Below, in pieces: positions 15,554-24,589 of a stretch of 64,000 nucleotides of DNA. A program made the translations under genes and the position numbers. Source of the DNA: Paractinoplanes lichenicola (GTDB taxonomy: Bacteria > Actinomycetota > Actinomycetes > Mycobacteriales > Micromonosporaceae); the NCBI RefSeq assembly GCF_016785085.1, contig NZ_JAENHO010000009.1:360079-424078 (forward strand), given 5' to 3'. Every line of letters starts with the position of its first letter. Position 1 is the stretch's first letter. The notes under the pieces were generated by a model that was given only the letters and a program-made list of their open reading frames with translations, was not told the origin of the DNA and made no database searches.

Positions 15554-18288
15554 GTTCAATGCGCACTTCGGATCTGTCGGGACCGTGGACCCTGAACGGC
15601 CCGCCCGGCTCGCTGGCGGCGACCGTGCCCGGCTGCGTGCACACCGATCTGCTGGCCGTCGGCAAGATTGTCGACCCGTTCCTGGGCGAGAACGAGAAGG
15701 CGGTCGACTGGGTCGGCCGCGCCAACTGGGTCTATTCGCGTGACATCGCCTGGGAGGGGCCGCGCCCGGACCGGATCGACCTGGTCTTCGACGGGCTCGA
15801 CACGGTGGCCGACATCGACGTGGCCGGCGTGGTGCTCGGCTCGACGCGCAACATGCACCGCGGCTACCGGTTCGACGTGACCGAGCTCGTCGGCGCCACC
15901 TCGAGCCCGCTGCATGTTCGTTTCACGTCCGCGTACGCCGAGGCCGCGCGTTTGCAGGCGCAGCTCGGGGAGCGGCCGAACGCCTATCCGGAACCGTTCA
16001 ACTTCGTGCGCAAGATGGCGTGCAGTTTCGGCTGGGACTGGGGGCCCACACTGGTCACCGCGGGCATCTGGCGGGGTGTGCGGCTCGAGGGCTGGAATGT
16101 CGCCCGGCTGAGCGAGGTCAAACCCTTGCTCACGTACGCCGATGGCCGCGGCCACCTCGACCTGACCGTGCGCGTCGAGCGACTCGCGCAGGGTCGCTCA
16201 CTCCGGATGCGCGTGCTGCTGGACGACCGTGAGCTGTTCGACGGCGCGTGGACGGAGACGCTCACGCTCGATGTCGACAACGTGCAGCCGTGGCACCCGC
16301 GGGGTTATGGCGAGCCGTCGCTTTACGGTCTGACCGTCGTGCTGCTCGACGGGGACGACGAGCTGGACCGGTGGGAGCGGCGGACCGGGTTCCGCAGTGT
16401 GCACATCGACGAGACCGACGGGCAGTTCGTGTTCCACGTCAACGGCGAGCCCGTGTTCGTCAAGGGCGTCAACTGGATCCCCGACGACATCTTCCCGGCC
16501 CGGATGACCCGCGAACGCTACGCACTGCGGCTCGGACAGGCGGCCGCGGCCGGGGCCAACATGATCCGGGTCTGGGGCGGCGGCATCTACGAGAGCCGCG
16601 ACTTCTACGAGGTGTGCGACGAGCTCGGTCTGCTGGTGTGGCAGGACTTCCTGTTCGCGTGCGCCTGCTACCCGGAGGAGGAGCCGCTCTACTCCGAGGT
16701 CGTCGCGGAGGCGCGCGAGAACGTCGTCCGGCTGGCGGCGCATCCCAGCCTGGTCGCGTGGAACGGCAACAACGAGAACCTGTGGCTGCACGGCGCCGAC
16801 AACTGGGCCGCACGACCCGGGGGCGAGCTCAGCTGGGGCGAGACCTACTACCTGAAGACGCTGCCCGACATCGTCTCCGAAACCGATCCTTCGCGGCCCT
16901 ACATGGCGGGTAGTCCCTGGTCGGGTTCGTGGGAGCACGAGCCTAACGACGTCGACCACGGCACGTTCCACTCGTGGGACGTCTGGAACCGCGAGGACTA
17001 CCTGAACTACCGGAACTCGGCGCCGCGTTTCGTGGCCGAGTTCGGCTGGCAGGCCCCGCCGGCCTGGCGCACCCTGCGCGAGGCGGTCATCGACGACCCC
17101 ATGCGCCCCGACTCGCCCGGCGTGCTGCACCACCAGAAGGCGATCGACGGCAACGGCAAACTCGCGCGCGGGTTGGACGCGCACTTCCCGGCGCCGCGCA
17201 GCACCGAGGCCTGGCACTACCTGACCCAGCTCAACCAGGTGCGCGCAGTCCGCACCGGAATCGCGCACTGGCGCTCACATTGGCCGCACACCGCGGGCAC
17301 CATCGTGTGGCAGCTGAATGACCTGTGGCCGGTCATCTCGTGGTCCGCCATCGACGGCGCCGGGCGGTACAAGCCGCTCTACTTCGAGCTGGCCGCCCTG
17401 TACGCACCACGCACGATCACCATCCAACCCCGCGACGGCGGTTTGGTCGTGGCCCTCATGAACGACCACGCCGAACCTTGGACGGGTGTCGCGCACATTG
17501 CGCGTTTGGACCGTTCGGGTGGTGCGCGCGGAGTGCTCGAAGTACCGTTCTCGGTCAACCCGCGCGCAAACACGCTCATCCCCATCCCGTCCGAACTGAG
17601 CAACCCGCGGGTTGGGGTCGCGGATGGTGGGAGCGGGCTTGGTTTGACGGCGGGCCTGAACGGTCCGCGGGTTGGGGTCGCGGATGGTGGGAGCGGGCTT
17701 GGCTTGTCGGCGGGCCTGAACGGTCCGCGGGTTGGGGCCGCGGATGGTGGGAGCGGGCTTGGTTTGACGGCGGGCCTGAACGGTCCGCGGGTTGGGGTCG
17801 CGGATGGTGGGAGCGGGCTTGGTTTGACGGCGGGCGCGGGCGACCTGCGGGGTGGGCTCGCGGACACAGCGAAATTGTCTGGCGGTGGCGGCGTGCGGAG
17901 CGGGTTCGCGGACGGAGAGATCGCGTCGGACGCGAGCAGCGGGACGGCGGACGGCGGGGGCCCCTCGGATGTCCTCCTCGCGCGGGCAGGAGGCGTACGG
18001 GATCTGTGGTTCTTCGAGGATTTTGACCTTGGCGATCCTGGGTTGCGAATGAGCGTGGCGGCCGTCGACGGTGGGCTGGACGTGACCGTTGAAGCGGCCG
18101 GTGTTGCTCGGGACGTGTTGCTGCAGGCCGACCGCATTCATCCGCTCGCGACCGTCGACCGCGGGTTCGTGACGTTGCTCCCGGGCGAATCGACAGTGTT
18201 CCAGGTGCGCTGTCCGGTCGCGCTCGACCCCGCCCTGATCGAAGCACCCTGGGTCCTGACCGACCTGTCCACGGTGCTGCGCGAATAG
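15550..18288 (+). CDS. Beta-mannosidase, glycoside hydrolase family 2, with an in-frame repeat insert
   Basis: A 912-residue enzyme that removes beta-mannose from the ends of manno-oligosaccharides. It has no signal peptide and is therefore cytoplasmic. The sugar-binding N-terminal domain (about 10-170) contains FGWDWGP, followed by Ig-like domains and the TIM barrel. The acid/base Glu409 lies in WNGNNEN and the nucleophile Glu497 in FVAEFGWQAPP. After the barrel, residues 686-765 are four 20-residue repeats, then a Gly/Ala-rich stretch, then the closing mannosidase Ig domain (LWFFEDFDLGDPGL). It is the last gene of the importer operon. Confidence 0.92.
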   Translation: MSSMRTSDLSGPWTLNGPPGSLAATVPGCVHTDLLAVGKIVDPFLGENEKAVDWVGRANWVYSRDIAWEGPRPDRIDLVFDGLDTVADIDVAGVVLGSTRNMHRGYRFDVTELVGATSSPLHVRFTSAYAEAARLQAQLGERPNAYPEPFNFVRKMACSFGWDWGPTLVTAGIWRGVRLEGWNVARLSEVKPLLTYADGRGHLDLTVRVERLAQGRSLRMRVLLDDRELFDGAWTETLTLDVDNVQPWHPRGYGEPSLYGLTVVLLDGDDELDRWERRTGFRSVHIDETDGQFVFHVNGEPVFVKGVNWIPDDIFPARMTRERYALRLGQAAAAGANMIRVWGGGIYESRDFYEVCDELGLLVWQDFLFACACYPEEEPLYSEVVAEARENVVRLAAHPSLVAWNGNNENLWLHGADNWAARPGGELSWGETYYLKTLPDIVSETDPSRPYMAGSPWSGSWEHEPNDVDHGTFHSWDVWNREDYLNYRNSAPRFVAEFGWQAPPAWRTLREAVIDDPMRPDSPGVLHHQKAIDGNGKLARGLDAHFPAPRSTEAWHYLTQLNQVRAVRTGIAHWRSHWPHTAGTIVWQLNDLWPVISWSAIDGAGRYKPLYFELAALYAPRTITIQPRDGGLVVALMNDHAEPWTGVAHIARLDRSGGARGVLEVPFSVNPRANTLIPIPSELSNPRVGVADGGSGLGLTAGLNGPRVGVADGGSGLGLSAGLNGPRVGAADGGSGLGLTAGLNGPRVGVADGGSGLGLTAGAGDLRGGLADTAKLSGGGGVRSGFADGEIASDASSGTADGGGPSDVLLARAGGVRDLWFFEDFDLGDPGLRMSVAAVDGGLDVTVEAAGVARDVLLQADRIHPLATVDRGFVTLLPGESTVFQVRCPVALDPALIEAPWVLTDLSTVLRE
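17605..17844 (+). repeat. Four 60-bp tandem repeats inside the beta-mannosidase gene
   Basis: Period exactly 60 bp; the first three units differ at only a few bases and the fourth decays at its end. Each encodes a 20-residue unit beginning PRVGVADGGSGLGL. The high identity at DNA level and the exact codon phase indicate recent expansion. The translated sequence is Gly-rich and lies between the catalytic barrel and the last Ig-like domain. Confidence 0.9.
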
Positions 18289-18300
18289 CACCCGTGCAAT

Positions 18301-18505
18301 TTCGGCCATCCGCGCCTGCGCGAAGGTGAGCGCTCGCGCAGCTTCGGCCAATCCCGCTTGCGCGAGAGTGAGCGCTCGCAGCTTCGGTCAGTCCCGCTCG
18401 CGGCAAGGTGAGCGCTTGCGCAGCTTCAGCCATCCGCGTCTGCGCGAAGGTGAGCGTTCGCGCAGCTTCGGTCGATCCTGCTTGCACGAAGGTGAGCGCT
18501 ATGCC
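18301..18505. repeat. Five ~42-bp intergenic tandem repeats between mannosidase and mannanase
   Basis: Units start at 18301, 18343, 18383, 18425 and 18467. Each begins TTCGGCCATCC or a close variant and contains AAGGTGAGCGCTCGCGCAGC. They are unrelated to the 60-bp repeat in the preceding gene. They fill most of the 330-bp spacer 18289-18617, which otherwise holds only the mannanase leader. Confidence 0.85.
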
Positions 18506-18617
18506 GGCCACGGCCGACGCGTGAAAGTGAGCGCGGCGTGGCCAGAGACTCCGTGGGATCGCGAACGGTCTCGCGGTTAGTGGAAGTCCGTCCCCCAACG
18601 GAAAGGGAATCCCCTCC

Positions 18618-19619
18618 ATGAGAATGAAGAAGTATCGGCCGGCTTTGGCCGTTGGTGCGGTGACTGTGCTGCTTGGTGCGGGCATGGTTTATCAGGCCAC
18701 CAGCGCTTCGGCGTTTGCGGCCACGCCGAAGGCGACGGTGATCAACTATCTGCGGTCGATCAGTGGGAACTCGATCGTGTCCGGGCAGCACAACAAGGAA
18801 CCGGCGGCGGCCCCGGGGGCGTACACGCAGCAGGTGCATGACGTGACCGGGCAGTGGCCGGGGGTGTGGGGCGGCGACATGATGTTTCGCTCCGACGATG
18901 TGAACAACCGGCAGCGCGTGATCGATCAGGCCAAGACGGAATGGCGCAACGGGTCGCTCGTCGCGCTCACGTGGCATGCGTGTTCGCCGACCGTCGGGCG
19001 TACGTGTGAGTTCGAGGGCGGCGTGAAGACGCGCATCTCGGACAGCCAGTTCCAGCAGGTGGTCACCGGGGGCACCGCGCTCAACCAGACGTGGCGCAGC
19101 CGGATGGCCGAAGTCGTGCCCTATCTGCGGCAGCTCAAGGACGCCGGGGTACCGGTGCTGTGGCGGCCGTTCCACGAGATGAACGAGACGTGGAACTGGT
19201 GGGGCGCCCGGCCGGGGGCCAACGGCGGCGCGAAGATCTTCCAGCAGATGAAGGACTACTTCGACAGCCAGGGCCTCGACAATCTGATCTGGGTCTGGAA
19301 CGTGCAGGACAACCCGGCCGGCGGCTGGTCGCAGTACTACCCGGGCAGCAGCTACGTCGATGTGGTGTCGCTCGACGCCTGGTACAAGGCGTACCCGTCG
19401 GCGGCGGACTATCAGCAGATGCAGACGATCGCGGCCGGCAAGCCGATCGCGATCGCGGAGATGGGCAAGGTGCCGAACGCCGCGTTGCTGACGTCGCAGA
19501 CGCGCTGGGCGTACTTCATGTTGTGGTCCGAGCAACTGCGCGGCAACAACACGAACGCCGAGATCCAGGCCGGCTACTTCCACCCACGGGTGCTCAACCA
19601 GGGCGAGGTCCGCTTCTGA
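18618..19619 (+). CDS. Secreted beta-mannanase, glycoside hydrolase family 26
   Basis: A 333-residue endo-acting mannan hydrolase. The signal peptide MRMKKYRPALAVGAVTVLLG continues to about residue 34. The GH26 catalytic residues are visible: acid/base Glu187 in WRPFHEMNETWNWWG and nucleophile Glu281 in IAIAEMGK, with W-rich subsite motifs (LIWVWNVQDNP). It would cut mannan outside the cell and so feed the importer and beta-mannosidase encoded upstream. No carbohydrate-binding module follows. A purine-rich ribosome site (GGAAAGGGAA) precedes the ATG. Confidence 0.93.
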   Translation: MRMKKYRPALAVGAVTVLLGAGMVYQATSASAFAATPKATVINYLRSISGNSIVSGQHNKEPAAAPGAYTQQVHDVTGQWPGVWGGDMMFRSDDVNNRQRVIDQAKTEWRNGSLVALTWHACSPTVGRTCEFEGGVKTRISDSQFQQVVTGGTALNQTWRSRMAEVVPYLRQLKDAGVPVLWRPFHEMNETWNWWGARPGANGGAKIFQQMKDYFDSQGLDNLIWVWNVQDNPAGGWSQYYPGSSYVDVVSLDAWYKAYPSAADYQQMQTIAAGKPIAIAEMGKVPNAALLTSQTRWAYFMLWSEQLRGNNTNAEIQAGYFHPRVLNQGEVRF

Positions 19620-19676
19620 GGTGAGCGCCGCAGCCGCGGAGGTGTTCCCCTGCACCTCCGCGGCTAAGCTCGTACG

Positions 19677-20390
19677 GTGTTCTCGCCCCAAGGCCCGTCC
19701 CTGCGCGAGCTGACCGTGCAGGCGCTGTCGTCGGTCGAGCGCGGCTACGACCTGCTCGCGCCCAAGTTCGACCACACCCCCTTCCGTACGCCGGAGGGCA
19801 TCATCGAGGCGACCGCCGAGGCGCTGGACGAGCTGGGGCCGTTCGAGGCGGGGCTCGACGTGTGCTGCGGCACCGGCGCGGGGCTGACGGTGCTGGGCGC
19901 GGTCTGCCGGGGGCCGATCACGGGTGTCGACTTCAGCGCGGGGATGCTCGCGCAGGCCCGGCACCAGCATCCGGGGGCCACGCTCGTCCGGGCGGATGTG
20001 CGCGCGCTCCCGTTCGAGTCGAGCTTCGACCTGGCCGTCAGCTTCGGCGCGCTGGGGCATTTCCTGCCCGAGGAACGCCCGGCGATGTTCGAGGGGGTGT
20101 TCCGGGCGCTCAAGCCGGGCGGGCTGTTCGCCTTCGCGATCGGCGAGCCGCCACCCATGACCTCGATCGCGCACTGGGTTTTGCTCGGTTTTGACGGGGT
20201 CATGCGCGTGCGCAACGCTGTGTGGCGCCCGCCGTTCGTCATGTACTACCGCACGACGCCGATCCGGGCGCTGCGGAACGACCTGACCGCGGCCGGCTTC
20301 ACCGTCGAGACGGAAGCCTTGGAGGCCATGGGCCGCCGCGGCGACGGCACTCCGCGTTGCTGGCTCGTGCTGGCCCGCCGCGCTGCCTGA
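19677..20390 (+). CDS. Class I SAM-dependent methyltransferase
   Basis: A 237-residue protein with motif I as LDVCCGTGAGLTVLG (about 61-75), the acidic motif II region ITGVDFSAGM, LVRADVRALPFESSFDLAVS, and the post-motif FRALKPGGLFAFAI. The variant DVCCGTG is common in this group. The substrate is unknown. GTG 19677 was chosen as the start because the helix RELTVQALSSVERGYDLLAP belongs to the fold. It is separate from the mannan operon. Confidence 0.85.
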   Translation: MFSPQGPSLRELTVQALSSVERGYDLLAPKFDHTPFRTPEGIIEATAEALDELGPFEAGLDVCCGTGAGLTVLGAVCRGPITGVDFSAGMLAQARHQHPGATLVRADVRALPFESSFDLAVSFGALGHFLPEERPAMFEGVFRALKPGGLFAFAIGEPPPMTSIAHWVLLGFDGVMRVRNAVWRPPFVMYYRTTPIRALRNDLTAAGFTVETEALEAMGRRGDGTPRCWLVLARRAA

Positions 20391-20467
20391 CTCCGGATGG
20401 CCAGTTCGCGGACAGCGCGCGGGACGGCCGTCAGCTGGTTTGTCGGGCCGTCGCCCGGACTCGGCCT

Positions 20468-22099
20468 TCAGGCAGCCAGCTTGCCGGCCGCGTGCCGGGC
20501 CGCGGTGTAGCCGAAGCTCAGGCCCTGGCCGATCGTCGCGCCCGGCCCCGGATACACGCGCCCGAAGGCGTTCCCGGCCGCGTTCCCCGTGGCGTACAGA
20601 CCCTCGATCACGCTGCCGTCGGGGCGCAGCGCCCGCGCGAACCCGTCGGCCCGGATGCCGCCGCACGTGCCGAGGTCGCCCGGCACGACCTGGACGGCGT
20701 AGAACGGGCCCTGGTCGAGCGGGCCCAGGCACGGGTTCGGGCCGATGGTCGGGTCGCCGTAGTAGCGGTCGTAGGCGCTGTCGCCGCGGTGGAAGTCGTC
20801 GTCACGACCCGCCGCGGCCTGGGTGTTGAAGCGTTCGACCGTGGCCGGCAGCTCGGTCAGCCCCAGCTGTTCGGCCAGCTCGGCCAGGGTCGGCGCCTTG
20901 GCCGCGAGCCCGGCGTCGTACCAGGCCCGGGGGAGGGGCTGCCGCGGGAACACACTGCCCGCGAAGACGTATCGGTTGCGGTAGCGCTGGTCGAAGACCA
21001 TCCACACCGGCAACTGCTGCTGGATCAGGATCTGACCGGCGGTCATGTAGTTGACGGCCTCGTTCATGAAGCGCCGGCCCCGCTGGTCCACGATGATCTG
21101 GCCGGGCAGGGAGCGCTCGGCCAGCAGCGGGCCGGGCACGGGGCCGGGCACCGGCACGGCGGGGAACCACCACGCCTCGTTCATGAACGCGAGGTCGGCC
21201 CCAGCCGCCTGGGCGATCGGGATGACATCGCCGGTGTTCTCGGGGTTGCCCAGGCACCAGTCGGTGTCGAGCTGCGGGGACTGGTGCTCGTGGCGCAGCG
21301 TCCGGTTGCGGTCGAAGCCGCCGGCCGACAGCAGCACCCCACGCGCCGCCCGTACGGTCTCGTCTTGTCCTTCCCGGGTGACGACGACACCGGTGACCCG
21401 GCCGTCCTCGATGACCAGGTCTTTGAGCGCGGACTCGAACCAGACCGGGATCTTCGCCGCCCGCACCCCCGCGAACAGGCCCGCCGCCAGGGCGCCGCCG
21501 CCGGCCACGTATTCGCGCCGGATCGCCAGGCCGCCGAGCCCCAGACCCAGCAGCCGCGCCCCGGTCACGATGCCGCGCGGGTGGCGGGCCACGAGGTTCA
21601 GCCACTTGTATGTCCGGCCGGTGACCGGCATCGGGAACGGCGCGGCCAGCGCGGCGGGGCGCAGCCGGGCCCGATCGGCGCCCAACCGCCGTACGTCGAA
21701 AGGTTTGGGCTCCATGGCGCGGCCGGCCGCCGAGCCGCCGGGCAGCTCGGGGAAGTAGTCGGCGTAGCCGGTCATCCACTGGAAGCGCAGCGGGGTGCGG
21801 CGGCGCAGCACGTCGACGGCGGCGGGCCCGTGCTCGAGGTGCGTCCGCCAGCGCTCCTCCGGGGTCTCGCCCGCGGTCACGGTGGTCAGATATTCACGCG
21901 CGCGTGCCGGGGAATCGGCGACCCCGGCCGCGCGCAGCAAAGCGTTGCCCGGCACCCAGAAACCGCCGCCGGAGAGCGCGGTCGACCCGCCGAAGTAGCG
22001 CGATTTCTCGACGATCAGCACGGACATCCCGGCCTCGGCCGCCGCCAGCGCCGCGAGCATGCCCGTCCCGGAACCCACGACCACGAAGTCGACGTCCAT
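20468..22099 (-). CDS. kstD: FAD-binding dehydrogenase of the 3-ketosteroid delta-1-dehydrogenase type
   Basis: A 543-residue flavoprotein. The dinucleotide loop is VVVGSGTGMLAALAAAEAG near the N terminus. The segment YFGGSTALSGGGFWVPGN and the C-terminal GLYATGNAAGNAFGRVYPGPGATIGQGLSFGY are characteristic of KstD-like enzymes, which introduce a 1,2 double bond into 3-ketosteroids. Close relatives act on other cyclic ketones, so the exact substrate is open. It lies downstream of a TetR gene in the same direction with a 45-bp gap. Confidence 0.82.
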   Translation of the reverse strand: MDVDFVVVGSGTGMLAALAAAEAGMSVLIVEKSRYFGGSTALSGGGFWVPGNALLRAAGVADSPARAREYLTTVTAGETPEERWRTHLEHGPAAVDVLRRRTPLRFQWMTGYADYFPELPGGSAAGRAMEPKPFDVRRLGADRARLRPAALAAPFPMPVTGRTYKWLNLVARHPRGIVTGARLLGLGLGGLAIRREYVAGGGALAAGLFAGVRAAKIPVWFESALKDLVIEDGRVTGVVVTREGQDETVRAARGVLLSAGGFDRNRTLRHEHQSPQLDTDWCLGNPENTGDVIPIAQAAGADLAFMNEAWWFPAVPVPGPVPGPLLAERSLPGQIIVDQRGRRFMNEAVNYMTAGQILIQQQLPVWMVFDQRYRNRYVFAGSVFPRQPLPRAWYDAGLAAKAPTLAELAEQLGLTELPATVERFNTQAAAGRDDDFHRGDSAYDRYYGDPTIGPNPCLGPLDQGPFYAVQVVPGDLGTCGGIRADGFARALRPDGSVIEGLYATGNAAGNAFGRVYPGPGATIGQGLSFGYTAARHAAGKLAA

Positions 22100-22144
22100 G
22101 GTCCGAAGCTAAGCGCCGCACCGGCGGAAGGCAACGTGCTGCCG

Positions 22145-22708
22145 CTACCGCGCTGACCCTCCGGCGGCGGGGAACAGGCGCTCGACCGCGGCGACGATGG
22201 CGGCCCGGCGGTCGGCCATGAACGACTCGTGCTGCTCGGCCGGCACGTGCGACGGCAGGGCCACCCAGGACATGGCGATCTGGTTCACGAAGATCAGGAT
22301 GTCGATCGGGTCCCACGCCGGGTCGAGGACGCCGTCCTTCTGGGCCTGGGCCAGTTTCTCCAGCTTGTACGTCGTGGCGTCGCGGATCGGGTCGTCGTCG
22401 GGGGCCGGCTCCATCTGGCCCCACGTCATCAGGCGATAGCGCTCGGGGTGGCTGGTGAAGTAGTCGTGGATGCGACCCGCGTACTCGGGGAGGTCCGTCG
22501 GGTCCATCCGCGTCGCCTCGGCCACCGCGCCCAGTTCCTGCCGCAGGACGTGCCGGTAGAGGGCCTCCTTGGAGCGGAAGTACGCGTAGATGCGCTCCTT
22601 GCTCGTGCGGGCGGTCTTGGCGATCCGCTCGATGCGCGCGCCGGCCACGCCGTGCTGGGAGAACTCGGCCGTGGCCGCGGCGAGGATGCGGTCACCGGTG
22701 GAGTCCAT
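22145..22708 (-). CDS. TetR-family transcriptional regulator
   Basis: A 187-residue repressor with the HTH at about residues 5-50 (DRILAAATAEFSQHGVAGAR, then SKERIYAYFRSKEALYRHVL) and a TetR_C-like helical domain. ATG 22708 is preferred because the HTH follows directly. The 23-bp dyad at 22756-22778, between this gene and the divergent aldo/keto reductase, is the probable operator for both. It may also control the KstD-like gene downstream. Confidence 0.87.
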   Translation of the reverse strand: MDSTGDRILAAATAEFSQHGVAGARIERIAKTARTSKERIYAYFRSKEALYRHVLRQELGAVAEATRMDPTDLPEYAGRIHDYFTSHPERYRLMTWGQMEPAPDDDPIRDATTYKLEKLAQAQKDGVLDPAWDPIDILIFVNQIAMSWVALPSHVPAEQHESFMADRRAAIVAAVERLFPAAGGSAR

Positions 22709-22755
22709 GGTCACAACAGTAGCGACGTGGCAATGCGCGGGCTTGCGCGGTACGG

Positions 22756-22778
22756 TCAAACCGAACCGTTTGGTTTGA
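22756..22778. promoter_or_regulatory. TetR operator between tetR and the aldo/keto reductase
   Basis: A 23-bp palindrome with outer arms TCAAACC-N9-GGTTTGA and matching inner bases (AAC.GTT). Only one of 11 pairs is broken. It lies 47 bp upstream of the TetR start and 20 bp upstream of the reductase start. Confidence 0.75.
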
Positions 22779-22798
22779 TCGAGTCAGAGGAGATTGTC

Positions 22799-23761
22799 GT
22801 GCAGCAGAGGACGCTAGGACAGCAAGGCCTGACCGTCTCCGAGCTCGGCTACGGCGCCATGGGCCTGCACCTCGCATACGGCCCGAGCGACGAGCAGCAG
22901 GGCATCGCCGCGATCCAGAAGGCCCACGAGCTCGGCGTCACGTTCTTCGACACCGCCGAGCTGTACGGGTGGGGCGAGAACGAGAAGGCCGTCGGCCGGG
23001 CCGTCGCCGGGTTCCGCGACGAGATCGTCATCGCCACCAAGTTCGGCTTCACCCGCGACTTCGGCTTCGACAGCCGGCCCGAGCACATCCGCGAGGTCGT
23101 CGACAACAGCCTGCGCTACCTCGGCGTCGACACCATCGACGTGCTCTACCAGCACCGGGTCGACCCGACCGTGCCGATCGAGGACGTCGCGGGCACCGTC
23201 AAGGACTTCATCGACGCCGGCAAGGTCAAGTATTTCGGGCTCAGCGAGGCGGGCCCCGAGACGATCCGCAAGGCGCACGCCGTGCAGCCGGTCTCCGTGC
23301 TGCAGACCGAATACTCGCTGTTCGAGCGGGACGTCGAGCAGCTCTTCCCGACGCTCGACGAGCTCGGCATCGGTTTCGTCGCCTACTCGCCGCTGGGCCG
23401 CGGCTTCCTGACCGGCGCCGCCCAGCCCGCCGACCAGTACGACGAGACCGACATGCGCCGCACCGACCCGCGCTGGCAGCCCGGCAACTACGAGAACAAC
23501 GTCGACGCCGTACGCCGTCTGACCGACCTCGCCGCGACCAAGGGCGCCACGGTCTCGCAGCTGGCCCTGGCCTGGCTCCTCACCCGCGGCGACCACGTCG
23601 TGCCGATCCCCGGCACCCGCAGCATCACCCGCGTCGAGGAGAACTTCGCCGCCGCCGACGTGAAGCTCGCCGCCGACGACCTCGCCGCCATCGACGAGAT
23701 CCTCCCCAACGGCGGCTTCGGCGACCGCTACGCCGCCGGCCGCACCCCGACCTGGGTCTGA
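22799..23761 (+). CDS. Aldo/keto reductase
   Basis: A 320-residue NADPH-dependent oxidoreductase with the TIM-barrel AKR fold. The catalytic Asp and Tyr are in FFDTAELYGWGENEKAVG (residues near 51-56), with Lys in VIATKFGF and His in VLYQHRVDP. The C-terminal cofactor loop is VPIPGTRSITRVEENFAA. The GTG start at 22799 sits 6 bp after the ribosome site AGAGGAG. The divergent TetR gene and shared operator suggest induction by a carbonyl or xenobiotic signal. It belongs to the AKR13-like bacterial group by pattern. Confidence 0.9.
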   Translation: MQQRTLGQQGLTVSELGYGAMGLHLAYGPSDEQQGIAAIQKAHELGVTFFDTAELYGWGENEKAVGRAVAGFRDEIVIATKFGFTRDFGFDSRPEHIREVVDNSLRYLGVDTIDVLYQHRVDPTVPIEDVAGTVKDFIDAGKVKYFGLSEAGPETIRKAHAVQPVSVLQTEYSLFERDVEQLFPTLDELGIGFVAYSPLGRGFLTGAAQPADQYDETDMRRTDPRWQPGNYENNVDAVRRLTDLAATKGATVSQLALAWLLTRGDHVVPIPGTRSITRVEENFAAADVKLAADDLAAIDEILPNGGFGDRYAAGRTPTWV

Positions 23762-23832
23762 CTGCCCGGCACGCGGCGGCCGCACGCGGAAATCGTGTTG
23801 CGGTCCGCCGCGCCCCGCCGATACTTCCGCCT

Positions 23833-24201
23833 ATGACGGACAACGTCGCGTGGGCGACCGAGCACCTGACCGCCCTCCGCCTCGGCCGCCGCCTTGCCGT
23901 CGAGGTGCCCGCCACCGGCCCCGGTCGCCGCGCCTTCGTGGACATCACGCCCGGCGGGGTCGACGCCGACAAGCAGGCCCGGCGTGAGGGCTGGACACAC
24001 CGTAGCAGCGCTCGCGCCTTCAGAGTCGAGCACTGGGACTACGACGCCGCGCTCATCGACGGCTACGACTACGACATCGGCGCCACCTTGATCCGCAGCG
24101 GCCACCCCGCCGACGAGTCCGAACTGCTCACCCTGCTCCGCGAGTGGCACCTGAGTCCGCGCGACTTCACCTACGCCTGGAGCACAGCCGACCCCCGCTG
24201 A
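23833..24201 (+). CDS. Hypothetical protein, 122 residues
   Basis: No family recognised. The sequence has an N-terminal helix (VAWATEHLTALRLGR), a beta-hairpin region (LAVEVPATGPGRRAFVDITP), then aromatic and acidic segments (FRVEHWDYDAALIDGYDYDI), and ends in LREWHLSPRDFTYAWSTADP. It appears soluble. ATG 23833 fits the coding bias. It lies 71 bp after the aldo/keto reductase in the same direction and may be read through from it. Confidence 0.6.
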   Translation: MTDNVAWATEHLTALRLGRRLAVEVPATGPGRRAFVDITPGGVDADKQARREGWTHRSSARAFRVEHWDYDAALIDGYDYDIGATLIRSGHPADESELLTLLREWHLSPRDFTYAWSTADPR

Positions 24202-24589
24202 GGGTCACGCCCGCGTTATCGGCAACGAGCCGCGCCAACGGCAACGACCCGCGCACGGGTGCGTTGTTTGACGCATGGGGAGTGGGGCGAGCTGTCAGCG
24301 CAGTCGTCGCGCTGACAGCCACGACACGCGGGGGCTTGGGCTGCCCGACCCGATCGGTGAGGTGGGGGCGGGGCCGGCGGCGAGGGGCCAGGCCCGCCAC
24401 TGCTGACCGCGTTGTGCGGGCGTGGCTTGCCGCGAAGCCTTGTGGGGAGAGGGCGGCGTGAGGAGGCGGGGCGAACTGTCAGCGCAGCCGCCGCGCGGCT
24501 TGTTGTGAGAGCGGCGTGAGAGTGGAGTGGGGCGCAGCCGCCGCGGGTCGGGGAACTGGACGGGGCGGCGGGCTGCCTGGGGTGGTCGG
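24202..24589. other. Gene-free GC-rich spacer with hairpin and degenerate direct repeats
   Basis: No credible gene. An 11-bp perfect inverted repeat GCTGTCAGCGC-N7-GCGCTGACAGC lies at 24291-24319. A 28-bp block at 24284-24311 recurs at 24468-24495 with three mismatches, and shorter GAGAGCGGCGTGAG-like words repeat around it. The spacer separates convergent genes, so the hairpin could act as a terminator, though no T-tract follows it. Confidence 0.6.

Noticed and set aside
18301..18505. Possible CRISPR array
   Set aside because: The units are directly adjacent with no unique spacers and differ from each other; no cas genes are present. The same holds for the 60-bp repeats in the mannosidase gene.
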